Assembly (NCBI GenBank): GCA_002633005.1
Contig: NMRA01000020.1
Coordinates: 1,093,717-1,157,716, forward strand
Direction of reading: 5' to 3'
DNA length: 64,000 bases
Source of the DNA: Phoronis australis
Taxonomy: Eukaryota > Phoronida > Phoronidae
The notes under the pieces: generated by a model
What the model was told of the DNA's origin: nothing
Database searches by the model: none
Seen by the model: only the letters and a program-made list of their open reading frames with translations
In this document: positions 37,301 to 43,408 of the stretch, piece after piece
Layout of the letters: every line of letters begins with the position of its first letter
Position numbering within the stretch: the first letter of the stretch is position 1
Program-made: the position numbers and the translations under genes

Positions 37301-39737
37301 TAGAAATTATCCGGCTTTTGAATTCAAATACATCAATTTTTTTTTTATAAATATGTGGACGCATTATGCCATCATCTCTGTCCATCCGGCATCCATCCGG
37401 TGTGCGCTGCTCTATCTCCAAAACCCTTTGACGTATGTTCATGAAATTTTGTACATATGTTCCTTTTAAAGATCCGACTGCCGGTGTGCTCCCTAGTGGT
37501 AATTTTAGTTTTTACGTTAACTTTATCTCTGTACATTCAGAGGTCCTCAATGTCTTTTCATAAAATATGGCATCTAGGCATTCATTAGTGAGATGATGCT
37601 ATCCTCCCATTATCAGATGGTCTCCACATAGTTTGCGCCACCTAGTGGCCATTTTTACTGTTTTCGAGTCTGTTTTTTGGCATCCACCCCTCTGTCAACC
37701 AGTGTTCTTACTAAGAAAAGAACGGCTGACAATGATTTTCCAACGACTTCAACTACTGTGGCACCTCTTAGTGGCAGTTTTTGTTTTGCGCCCATGGCTG
37801 TATCTCCTAAACTGTGCAAGATTTTTACTAAAATTTGCAAGATTAGTGTATTTATATGAATATGTATATACGGATGACCATGACTTTCGGATGGATCTGA
37901 CTATTGGTATGCCCCCTAGTAGCAATAGTTTTTTACGTAACTTTACCTATCTGCAAAGGTCCTCGACGGATTTTCATAAAATTTGGAATATAGGCATATA
38001 TTGGTGAGATGACACTATCTTCCGGTTTTTGGATGGAATGGAGGTATTTTGAGCCATCTGGTGGTCATTTTTGCTGTTTTTGAGTCCACACTCTATCAAC
38101 CAAACCATTCTAAGGATGATTTAGGTGAATTGGTGTATATGTTCTCAGTGTGAAGAAGACAGTAGACGATCACAACTTCAACTACTGTGGCGCCTCCTAG
38201 TGGTAGTTTTGTTTTGCTCCGAGTTGCTATAATTGTTCAATGATAAATGCAGCCATTTTGATTATTTGTAGTATACTGTAACAGGAAATTTCAGAGGTGA
38301 TATAACTTAATAGCACTCGTGATATTCCTGTGATTTCCGTAATTTAATATGTGTCAGAATTCTGGCAAGTAAATTTCTCGTCACTAAGCCTCAAATGACT
38401 AAACTGATTAGTGCCGTCTTGAGGCTTGGAGACGAGGTTGAGTCGTCTCTTTCATGACACAGTTGATAAGTTTCCAGCAACATTTTCGGAATATCAAAAC
38501 CCGGGAGAGGTCATTGCGCATTTTGGTACAAAATGATTCCAAAGTGAGAAGTGGCCCAATTTCCAGAATTTTCCGTATCATACCTGTCGACTACATATCC
38601 GAGTTTTGTTAATGGCTGTTCAAATTCACTTGTCAGGTCATTGCATGGGCCAGTTCAGTCAGCAACAGAGGCAGCTGGGCTCCTGTATCCTCCCATGAAT
38701 GCCCAGACTCTGTGACAGCAATAGCAGTCTATGCGGAATGCTTGCAAGATGGAAGGTATAAAATCTATTTTAACCCAAAATATTTTGTATCCACGCTGCC
38801 TGGATAATTACTCTTGTTTTTACATTTATTTAATATTAATTAATGATTTGATGATTTTTATGATCATTTTGTTAATTTTTTGTTTGTTTGTTTTGTGATG
38901 TTTAAATTGTTTCATTCAAATGAGATGGCGAGATGTTGCATTGACTAGTCTTTGGACAAGACTTTTAACAACATTTAATATGGTAACTTGCTCATTTCCT
39001 TCTTTTCTGATTAGTTATTTAGTGGCAGCTGGTATGGACAGTGGTCACATACATTTGGTGACATGGAATGCCGAGAGTAAGGACATCTGGAGGACACTAT
39101 CCAAACTCGACAAACAGTATCCTTTTATACCTTTGACGGGACATTTCCATGCTCAGAAAATGATCAACTATTTTGTTATAATACAAAGTGAGTCAAATGT
39201 CTTTGCCACTTGTACTTGTAGCTGAATTACTTTGTTTGAGGCACATTTTTTCTTCACTTCAAACAAGCCCCCTCATTTGGTAAAGTGGGCAAAAAGGTCT
39301 GCCTCGGGGAAACAAAAAGTCCGAAAAAAGTAGAAAACGAGACAAAAGTCCACTAAAAAGGCACACTAAATAGGCAGGAATTCACACAATTCATAGCTCT
39401 GAACGTTCTCTGTTTTTTTAGTAAAAGGTTCACATTCTCAAAAATTCGAGCCCCCCTATAGGCTAGGTGCGTGCATGGTGAGTAAAACAGTTTGTTATGA
39501 AATGAGTTGTTGCGAATGGCATGTGCTGCCCCGTGGTGGCCTTCATTTGTACTACATCACAAAAGAAATACAGCTAATTCTTTAACTCCTGTCTTCAGAC
39601 ATGCCCATCACAAGACAGTCAAACGAATACAGTTCAAGAACACAAAGCATCCCTCCACAGATAAACTGATTCAATTGGCCAGTTGTGGCGCTGATCATAT
39701 TGTTAGAATTTATGACATTCATCTTAACAGATTATGA
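7255..39737 (+). CDS. ELP2: Elongator complex protein 2 (WD40 scaffold), 20 coding exons
   Basis: Elp2 is the WD40 scaffold of the Elp1-Elp2-Elp3 core of Elongator, which starts cm5U-type modification of wobble uridine in tRNAs. Coding exons: 7255-7380, 8812-8896, 10457-10527, 10859-11015, 11663-11746, 12824-12888, 13177-13243, 13991-14158, 15411-15506, 15852-15952, 17592-17714, 19301-19453, 32341-32532, 33231-33384, 35192-35322, 35620-35803, 36236-36354, 38637-38755, 39015-39116, 39599-39737. They sum to 2436 nt, 811 codons plus stop, against about 826 residues in human ELP2; every intron is GT-AG and all phases agree. Family landmarks include [113 protein letters not shown] and SVSRDRTWS. 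The start is supported by an in-frame TAA at 7243. UTR limits were not found. The model is derived by eye and needs transcript confirmation. Confidence 0.97.
8812..8896 (+). CDS. ELP2: ELP2 exon 2
   Basis: Acceptor TTTGTCTGTAG and donor GTGAGT (8897), entering in phase 0 and leaving one base. Encodes [20 protein letters not shown], the GH and W of an early WD repeat. Confidence 0.88.
9405..10175. repeat. Dispersed repeat family C in ELP2 intron 2
   Basis: About two units of a family marked by GCTGTATCTTC, a GATTTTGATGAATTT-type block, CACCTGGTGGC or ATCTAATGGCCATTTTTATG, and an end GCATTTCAACGCTGCGCATT. Related arrays lie at 37370-38240 and 53941-55265. Confidence 0.65.
10457..10527 (+). CDS. 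ELP2: ELP2 exon 3
   Basis: Acceptor TTTTTAG and donor GTAGGA. Completes the split Gly codon and encodes [19 protein letters not shown], a WD-repeat core. Confidence 0.9.
10859..11015 (+). CDS. ELP2: ELP2 exon 4
   Basis: Acceptor TTACACAG and donor GTAAGC. Encodes [17 protein letters not shown] and, further on, [15 protein letters not shown]. Leaves one base. Confidence 0.93.
11663..11746 (+). CDS. ELP2: ELP2 exon 5
   Basis: Acceptor CTTACTTTGCAG and donor GTAAGT (11747). Encodes [21 protein letters not shown] second GTAAG four bases downstream would break the frame to exon 6, so the upstream donor is chosen. Confidence 0.92.
12060..12165. repeat. Family C fragment in ELP2 intron 5
   Basis: Contains CATCCACTACTGTATCTCCA and TTGTGAAATTTTGTGGGCAT, matching the start of a family C unit. 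Too short to say more. Confidence 0.45.
12824..12888 (+). CDS. ELP2: ELP2 exon 6
   Basis: Acceptor TTCATTGTAG and donor GTGAGT. Encodes [20 protein letters not shown], the strand pair before the GHEDW repeat. Phase 0 at its end. Confidence 0.93.
13177..13243 (+). CDS. ELP2: ELP2 exon 7
   Basis: Acceptor TTTGCTTAG and donor GTGAGT. Encodes [19 protein letters not shown], the conserved GHEDW repeat of Elp2. Leaves one base. Confidence 0.94.
13991..14158 (+). CDS. ELP2: ELP2 exon 8
   Basis: Acceptor TTCTTGTCAG. Encodes [20 protein letters not shown] and then a variable acidic linker. The donor GTACTA is weak, but it is the one that keeps the frame into exon 9. Confidence 0.9.
14280..14470. repeat. 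Family C fragment in ELP2 intron 8
   Basis: Contains TTTTTTACGTTTGCCTCTGT and ATTTTTATGAAATTTTGGC in family C order. The rest of intron 8 has no recognisable feature. Confidence 0.5.
15411..15506 (+). CDS. ELP2: ELP2 exon 9
   Basis: Acceptor GTTATTTCAG and donor GTATGT. Encodes [20 protein letters not shown], matching the conserved HENW repeat of Elp2. Confidence 0.95.
15852..15952 (+). CDS. ELP2: ELP2 exon 10
   Basis: Acceptor TTCTTTTCAAG and donor GTATTA. Encodes [20 protein letters not shown], a full WD strand with DKT and IIW. Confidence 0.95.
16470..16722. repeat. Tandem repeat, about 66-bp period, in ELP2 intron 10
   Basis: Four units with starts at about 16491, 16557, 16614 and 16680, each carrying CTTTYAAGTGCTT, an ACCAYCTA-type block and AGTTGACTGTG. 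Unit 3 has a deletion of about 9 bp. Diverged GTTGACACAG motifs follow up to 16790. Confidence 0.8.
17592..17714 (+). CDS. ELP2: ELP2 exon 11
   Basis: Acceptor TTATTTTCAG and donor GTAGGT, phase 0 at both ends. Encodes [20 protein letters not shown], one of the most conserved segments of the family. Confidence 0.96.
17978..19135. mobile_element. Possible decayed TTAA-flanked (piggyBac-like) element in ELP2 intron 11
   Basis: Bounded by TTAA at 17978 (followed by CTCATTCGACCCTGAGCACC) and TTAA at 19132 (preceded by GATCAGGGAGTCAT), with weak inverted similarity. On the minus strand 18345-18480 reads [20 protein letters not shown], an acidic stretch partly duplicated in tandem. An acidic N-terminus and TTAA sites are features of piggyBac transposases, but no catalytic domain remains. 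Confidence 0.3.
19301..19453 (+). CDS. ELP2: ELP2 exon 12
   Basis: Acceptor GTGTATTCAG and donor GTATGT, phase 0 at both ends. Encodes [20 protein letters not shown] and [10 protein letters not shown]. The next coding exon is 12.9 kb away. Confidence 0.96.
19527..22445. mobile_element. 2.9-kb non-autonomous TIR element in ELP2 intron 12
   Basis: The left end CAGCACACATCACGAAATTT and the reverse complement of the right end, CAGCACAAATCACGAATTTT, match, and the match continues through GGTCGGAAATTGGTCGA. Both ends are bordered by TA. Inside each end lie 150-200 bp rich in CCGACCGGTCGGC-type palindromes. The middle has no transposase frame, so the element needs an enzyme from elsewhere. An N sits at 20324. 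Confidence 0.85.
22446..26402. other. Intron 12 sequence before the nested gene
   Basis: Apart from the repeat at 25082-25450, no gene, RNA or element was recognised. The promoter of the nested RING-NHL gene should lie in its last part but shows no clear motif. Confidence 0.4.
25082..25450. repeat. Family C fragment in ELP2 intron 12
   Basis: Contains TGCCTTTGCCTCAATATCTG, a TGTGGCGTCTCCTAGAGGCA block and a TGCAGGTGTGGGCACATTCC end, colinear with family C. It starts just after a run of 11 C and an N at 25081. Confidence 0.5.
26403..28064 (+). CDS. RING-NHL type E3 ubiquitin ligase, intronless, nested in ELP2 intron 12
   Basis: A single 553-codon reading frame. Residues 1-185 are polar and probably disordered, with Ser/Arg clusters and possible AGC-kinase sites (RREQS ending S121, RRRAS ending S171). 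A C3HC4 RING finger spans 192-234 (C192, C195, C207, H209, C212, C215, C231, C234). A Pro/Ser/Thr-rich linker follows at about 265-300. From about 308 to the end are weak NHL-like propeller repeats ([45 protein letters not shown]). No B-box or coiled coil is seen, so it is closer in layout to RING-NHL proteins such as malin than to classic TRIM-NHL proteins. A RING of this type would recruit an E2; substrates are unknown. The start has A at -3 and G at +4, with an in-frame TGA at 26388. SILK (110-113) and KTVKF (129-133) suggest phosphatase PP1 docking. Orthology is not settled. Confidence 0.93.
   Translation: MATKITRWNSFNKYDGDSLGESEMRPRSSTWSETNKKPPIPRQVNKDGASREPALSRNDKSYLQRQFQLGHKAVSREKLTSKADQNLINSLQKQIQNISIPDDSKPQPKSILKKPLRREQSLESDPGGKTVKFGCGVRSSSHFDLSDLEKPTLMCADRNGNVFPLGRRRASAESSISSSNIRRVIRDELLECTICLDRLKFPKMLRCMHTFCLQCLLEVVSSEQMTSSFLCPVCRETIPVPEDGLENLPTNIYVLKLLDLVGPKTLPVYSENNEPPESPSTDSSSPPTTPGVLPDSFVKRKNFCSFKVHEQIRDLVFTCDNSYLVVACADAIRICDLSGRVLRLIRHLSLAAPSRVAVGTNFIAVIDRMEHNVKTFSLEGDLLGKTNEACKEPMSIGVNSLGEVYIASNKGEVSVFSKKLDYLREFPVSEVYRPSHMAFTRWDELIISDSWDNEIKAFDSFGNLKFMYSPRNNTEGSKKVPFNPIAADKSGMTFVADSLRSRVHVVDTHGRFCGCVATKAEGVCLPVAMATSGCGYLALADSQENIKIYKYRK
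29081..29086 (+). promoter_or_regulatory. Candidate polyadenylation signal of the RING-NHL gene
   Basis: AATAAA about 1.0 kb after the stop codon of the nested gene, in otherwise featureless AT-rich sequence. It would give a 3' UTR of about 1 kb. Position only; no transcript evidence. Confidence 0.4.
30573..30609. repeat. Perfect 12-bp hairpin
   Basis: TATTTTGACATC (30573-30584) and its exact complement GATGTCAAAATA (30598-30609) are separated by 13 bases. It lies near the 3' side of the decayed LINE; role unknown. Confidence 0.7.
30640..32060 (-). mobile_element. Decayed L1-like LINE reverse transcriptase in ELP2 intron 12
   Basis: Minus-strand translation, with many stops and frame changes, shows in order [64 protein letters not shown], and [16 protein letters not shown]. 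These align with the KYFLNLE, RPISLLN-YK, RQGCPLSP and YADD blocks of L1-type reverse transcriptases. The catalytic YADD reads YADN here. Clearly inactive. Confidence 0.85.
32341..32532 (+). CDS. ELP2: ELP2 exon 13
   Basis: Acceptor TTGTTACAG and donor GTAAGG, phase 0 at both ends. Encodes [18 protein letters not shown] and [18 protein letters not shown], the hinge into the second propeller. Confidence 0.97.
33231..33384 (+). CDS. ELP2: ELP2 exon 14
   Basis: Acceptor TTTATCTTAG and donor GTATGT. Encodes [20 protein letters not shown], followed by a poorly conserved Gln-rich linker. Leaves one base. Confidence 0.95.
33385..35191. other. ELP2 intron 14
   Basis: AT-rich intron with no recognised gene or element; several scattered CTGTGACA-type words between 34480 and 34960 do not form a regular array. 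Confidence 0.4.
35192..35322 (+). CDS. ELP2: ELP2 exon 15
   Basis: Acceptor GTGCTTTTCAG and donor GTGAGT. Encodes [20 protein letters not shown], nearly invariant across animals. Phase 0 at its end. Confidence 0.97.
35620..35803 (+). CDS. ELP2: ELP2 exon 16
   Basis: Acceptor TTGTTGACAG and donor GTGAAC. Encodes [20 protein letters not shown] and [13 protein letters not shown]. Leaves one base. Confidence 0.95.
36236..36354 (+). CDS. ELP2: ELP2 exon 17
   Basis: Acceptor TTTTTGCTGCAG and donor GTATTG. Encodes [20 protein letters not shown] and ASRDKK. Phase 0 at its end. Confidence 0.95.
37370..38240. repeat. Family C array, about 423-bp period, in ELP2 intron 17
   Basis: About two units. 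The CCCTAGT word recurs at 37491 and 37914, and blocks such as CATCCACCCCTCTGTCAACC, ACTTCAACTACTGTGGC and GCCATCTGGTGGTCATTTTT keep the same order as in the 54-kb array. Confidence 0.75.
38637..38755 (+). CDS. ELP2: ELP2 exon 18
   Basis: Acceptor CACTTGTCAG and donor GTATAA, leaving two bases. Encodes [20 protein letters not shown], the divergent penultimate blade. Confidence 0.88.
39015..39116 (+). CDS. ELP2: ELP2 exon 19
   Basis: Acceptor TTTTCTGATTAG and donor GTATCC. Encodes [20 protein letters not shown]. Reading through this donor soon meets unrelated sequence and stops. Confidence 0.88.
39260..39480 (+). repeat. Dispersed repeat, family B copy 2, in ELP2 intron 19
   Basis: Runs from CCCCCTCATTTGGTAAAGTG through GAAAACGAGACAAAAGTCCA and ATTCATAGCTCTGAAC to GGTGCGTGCATGG, matching 58300-58520 block by block. 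No coding potential. Confidence 0.7.
39599..39737 (+). CDS. ELP2: ELP2 exon 20 (terminal coding exon)
   Basis: Acceptor CTGTCTTCAG. Encodes [12 protein letters not shown] and [20 protein letters not shown], closing the second propeller, then TGA at 39735-39737. Confidence 0.92.
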
Positions 39738-40132
39738 CAAAAATAGAGCTATTTAAAGTCAAGATGATTAGATCTCCACTTGAAGTATTGGGCAGACATT
39801 TAATTTCGAGATGTTTTCAGGCAGGTCTTTGAAATTCCAGCACTTTGAAAGACAAATGTTACAAGTTAGGCCAGATTAATTTTCAATTATAGTTATTGAA
39901 GCCCCAAGTCAAGCTGAAGCTTGGTTGTGTATTTGCTGTCATTAGGCTCAGGAATTGTTTTCTGAGAAAAGTACAGTCTAGTTAAATTACAGTTATGTTA
40001 CAGTTTTTAAATTAATTTAGCTAAACAGACTTCAACATCATTCTGTAGCGATAAAAAGGCAAATTTGTCAAACTTGAGTCAGTTTAATGTGACCTCATAT
40101 TACCTAGCTGCTAATTGTTCGTTTGTGAGTGC

Positions 40133-40205
40133 AATAAAGTGCGTAGGGTACCATCTATCCAGATTTTGTTGAAAATATGCACCAAGTGAAAAGTGTGCTA
40201 ATAAA
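40133..40205 (+). promoter_or_regulatory. ELP2: Candidate ELP2 polyadenylation signals
   Basis: Two AATAAA hexamers, at 40133-40138 and 40200-40205, lie about 0.4 kb after the ELP2 stop codon. Either could end the 3' UTR; the position is inferred from the hexamers alone. Confidence 0.4.
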
Positions 40206-41025
40206 GAAGTGGATATTTTGTGTTGAAATTTAGTTGAATTCCGGCACTCTCCAATGATTTTGTAGCTGAATTAACTCGTTTCAAGCGTAGTTCGTCTTCA
40301 CTCTATATGGTGCTCATACCCGAGGAAATCTTTGACCAATGTTTTGACTGAACATCATATAGGTCCATGGTAAATAATATTTATTGTAAGCTGAACAAGT
40401 TGCCTTTGGACTTTTATCAATCATTAATGATTATTTTTCCACCATTTTGAGAACCACATGGCCAGAAAATGATATTGGCAATTGATGCGTAATTCACTCT
40501 ACAATCAAGCCGAGGTCCAACAAAAGTTATATGTCGCAGAGCAACAATAACGTATAATGACCTCATTACATTACTACTACAAACTGAACAATATGCTCGT
40601 TGTCATGCAGCGTAATACAACACAGCCCATCTGGTTTACATCTGCTCCTTTACTATACATGTATGTTTCAATCAACAGGTGGCAGGACAACTGTCTGTCT
40701 GTGTGTGCTTTGATTTGGTTACAGTTACTTTGGTTACCAAACCTTTCAGAAAGATTTTGAGAGGGTTATTATATGGTAGTTAGGCTGTAGTTGAATTTAA
40801 GTTGTGTTATGGTTAAACACATTTGAAGAGTTCCCACTATGCATTTTCTTAGTTTTTGAGGTTTCAGTTAGCTAATATGAAATGAATACCATAAAATCTA
40901 ACTAAATAAGCACATTTTATGTCAAATTGTTGGGAATCATAGTTTTAAAGAAAAATTGTTATTTTCAAGTTTCGCACATTCCCGCCAATTGATTCAATGG
41001 GTGGAAGAAATTTGGTCACTTGACA

Positions 41026-41187
41026 ATGGTGGAACGCAGCAGATCAGAAGACGAGGATGATTTTGAGCTAGAACTGGAAATTATTATGCAGACAGAGAGG
41101 AAAGTGGATCCGGGCATCACACTCAAGTACTTGAATAATCGGACAATGAATTCGGTTTCCTACTTAGCGAACTTTCGTCGGCTTTGA
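41026..41187 (+). CDS. Small acidic ORF, possibly a gene remnant
   Basis: A 53-codon frame starting MVERSRSEDEDDFELELEII. Just before its stop, a second frame (41142-41228) reads DNEFGFLLSELSSALRPYGL and DPLAREML then a stop, which looks more protein-like than chance. Together they may be one gene broken by a frameshift or joined by splicing. No family recognised. Confidence 0.2.
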   Translation: MVERSRSEDEDDFELELEIIMQTERKVDPGITLKYLNNRTMNSVSYLANFRRL

Positions 41188-41479
41188 GGCCGTATGGACT
41201 TGACCCACTTGCACGAGAAATGCTGTAGACATGTGTGAGCCACAAGCAACTTAGGCTGAACCAAGGAGTGGTCAATATTCACAAAACAGACGCACTAATT
41301 AGTAATCACTGACAAAGGCCATGACAGTAAACCTGGGTCACTCGTATTCACTATTGCACACATCGCATAAGCCTTCTAGTCATAGCACTCGATCTGGATC
41401 GGAGTCGAGGGCCTGGCATCACTCGCCCTAGAGTGGAACCAGTTTGTTCGTTATTTATAACATTTTGCAAATACACTTA

Positions 41480-41684
41480 CAAGGTGGCGAGTCCTTCATC
41501 GTAACACGCTTTTGCGTTTGTCAAACCAGGATTCCTTGAAATGTGCCGAACAAAGTGTGGCTCCGACTGAATCGGCATGTTCTACACTGACATTCAACAC
41601 TCTCGTACTGCACACAAACCGATGCCATTTCTGTGCAACTGTCACGTCTAGGAAAATTAAGTTGCTGTTAACTGCAACCTCCAC
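41480..41684 (-). pseudogene. THAP-domain-like fragment
   Basis: Minus-strand frame contains KWHRFVCSTR and then TLCSAHFKESWFDKRK, resembling the second half of a THAP zinc finger (Trp, then CxxHF). The first CxxC half is not found in frame, so it is probably a remnant, perhaps of a THAP-containing transposase. Confidence 0.4.
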
Positions 41685-41699
41685 AAATGCATCTTTTCG

Positions 41700-43222
41700 T
41701 GTCTGAAAAAGGCAGTTCTCCGTGGACTTTCCTCACAACTCCTCAGTATCGCATTGGTAAAAACAACAACGGAGACGGTCTTCCACCCATTACGTACAAA
41801 CTCGATAATAGAAAAATATTTTTTTTGAAAAATTTGGCTCGTTTTTTCAGCAGGTCATACTTAAGGTTATTACATTAAAATTAATTTAAAAAATGTTTTT
41901 GAGACTGACAAAGAGTCGTGATGGGAACTCTAAGATATGGCATTCAGAAGTGTTTGAGATAATTAGTCATATGGATTCAGAGACACAAGTATTAAAACAA
42001 TCTCCCATAAGATCACTGGGTTTTATTTAATTATAGAAATATTATCACAGCACATATTAACTCTTGACTTCCTCCTACACAAATAAAATTAAACAGAAAC
42101 TCATATTGAATAGTCTTCAACAATATATTAATTTGTAAACAACGTTGGACTACTCAGACTAAAATTTGTTCTAAATTAAGTTCCCCAAATGATGAATCGC
42201 TAACATTCTGTACAAAAACAACAAAGTTCAAGGTTCCCAGTGAGCCGACTAGGTAGTCCTGATACTGCATGTGAAGCAATTGTGCTTAGTTCCTCTCCCT
42301 TACAATGAGGTAGGTTTTTACTACAGCAATAAGATTTTTAAAAATGTTCTTGGAATGTTTATGTTCAGTTGAGCAACTTGTATCGGTTTGTCACCGATCA
42401 AATGTTATGGGAAAAGTTTGTATTTTGTCCTGTCCTTGTGCTGAAAGCGCCAACTTCAAAGCATACCAAGTCGGTTCACTTTTTCACACCGGCAATCTGT
42501 TCCTCTTTTCACTCCTCTGAGAAAGAAGTGCATGTCAGATGCCACGGTTGCAATAGACCAGTCGTTGAAGATGGATTGAAACTTAAAGACAGATCTCTTG
42601 AATAGCATCACCACTTGGTGCCAAGTGACTAGCCTTTTCTCCAGCTCCCTTTCAGACTGCACCGCAACTTCGATTGCGGTTGGATAATCTAGAGACAACC
42701 CAATAATTGAAGGGTTTGGACTGAATTAGGCACTTTCAGACCAGCTGGGACCATATAAAACCCACATATTTGTTCAGTTTAGAGCAGTTCAATTATTCTT
42801 TTCAGCAACGTAATTATTTGGTCCACTTTTGCTAAGATTTTATACATCTATGTGAAATCGGCTCACAAGTGACCTGGCTGACTTTTAGAATTTTCTTACA
42901 TAATAACCTCTGCTTTGGGGATTGGGTGCAGTGACCTGTGAATACACTTGTTCGGGGCTACATGACGTGTGTATTCCAATTGTGGATCTTGAGTGGCTTT
43001 GTGTTCAAGTTCCGAACTAACGTGAGTTTTAACACACTAAGTTTTCCACAATTTTCCATTTCTAGGGTGGCGCATGTTGGCAGTAATTTTTCTCTAACTT
43101 GCTTTATCTTAATTTGAAGATACGCACTACTGTGCCTTCTTACGTCACAGTCTCACTTCAAGGTCATGGCCCAGTGAAACCTGAACCTGGCATTGGTTAT
43201 AATGATTGCTGGCAGTTGGCAA
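41700..43222. other. Intergenic between ELP2 and ZSWIM2
   Basis: No recognised gene or repeat. It should contain the 3' UTR of the minus-strand ZSWIM2-like gene, which converges on ELP2. Confidence 0.4.
42022..42027 (-). promoter_or_regulatory. Possible ZSWIM2 polyadenylation signal
   Basis: The first minus-strand AATAAA found after the ZSWIM2 stop codon, about 1.2 kb downstream. A nearer variant hexamer could be used instead. Confidence 0.25.
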
Positions 43223-43408
43223 CTAATTTAAAAGATCTCCTATACTAAGTCCTTGCAAGGCATTGCCTGTGAGCTCCAGACCAGTGTCAGGCATGTGTTG
43301 TGCCTGACTGTCATTGGTACGTAGAGGTCTTGTCACTCTAGTCGTTGTGTTTGGTTGAGATCGTCTGGAAGCTGGAGGCCCTGAGCCAAGGAACAGATCT
43401 TGAGATCC
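43223..43408 (-). CDS. ZSWIM2: ZSWIM2-like exon 12 (terminal)
   Basis: Acceptor TTATTTGCAG, phase 0. Encodes GSQDLFLGSGPPASRRSQPN and ends LQGLSIGDLLN with a TAG. Composition and phase fit the ZSWIM2 tail, but the link to exon 11 is inferred. Confidence 0.75.
   Translation of the reverse strand, partial: GSQDLFLGSGPPASRRSQPNTTTRVTRPLRTNDSQAQHMPDTGLELTGNALQGLSIGDLLN

Noticed and set aside
37633-38007. 124-codon plus-strand frame in ELP2 intron 17
   Set aside because: Falls within the family C repeat; not conserved in frame between units.
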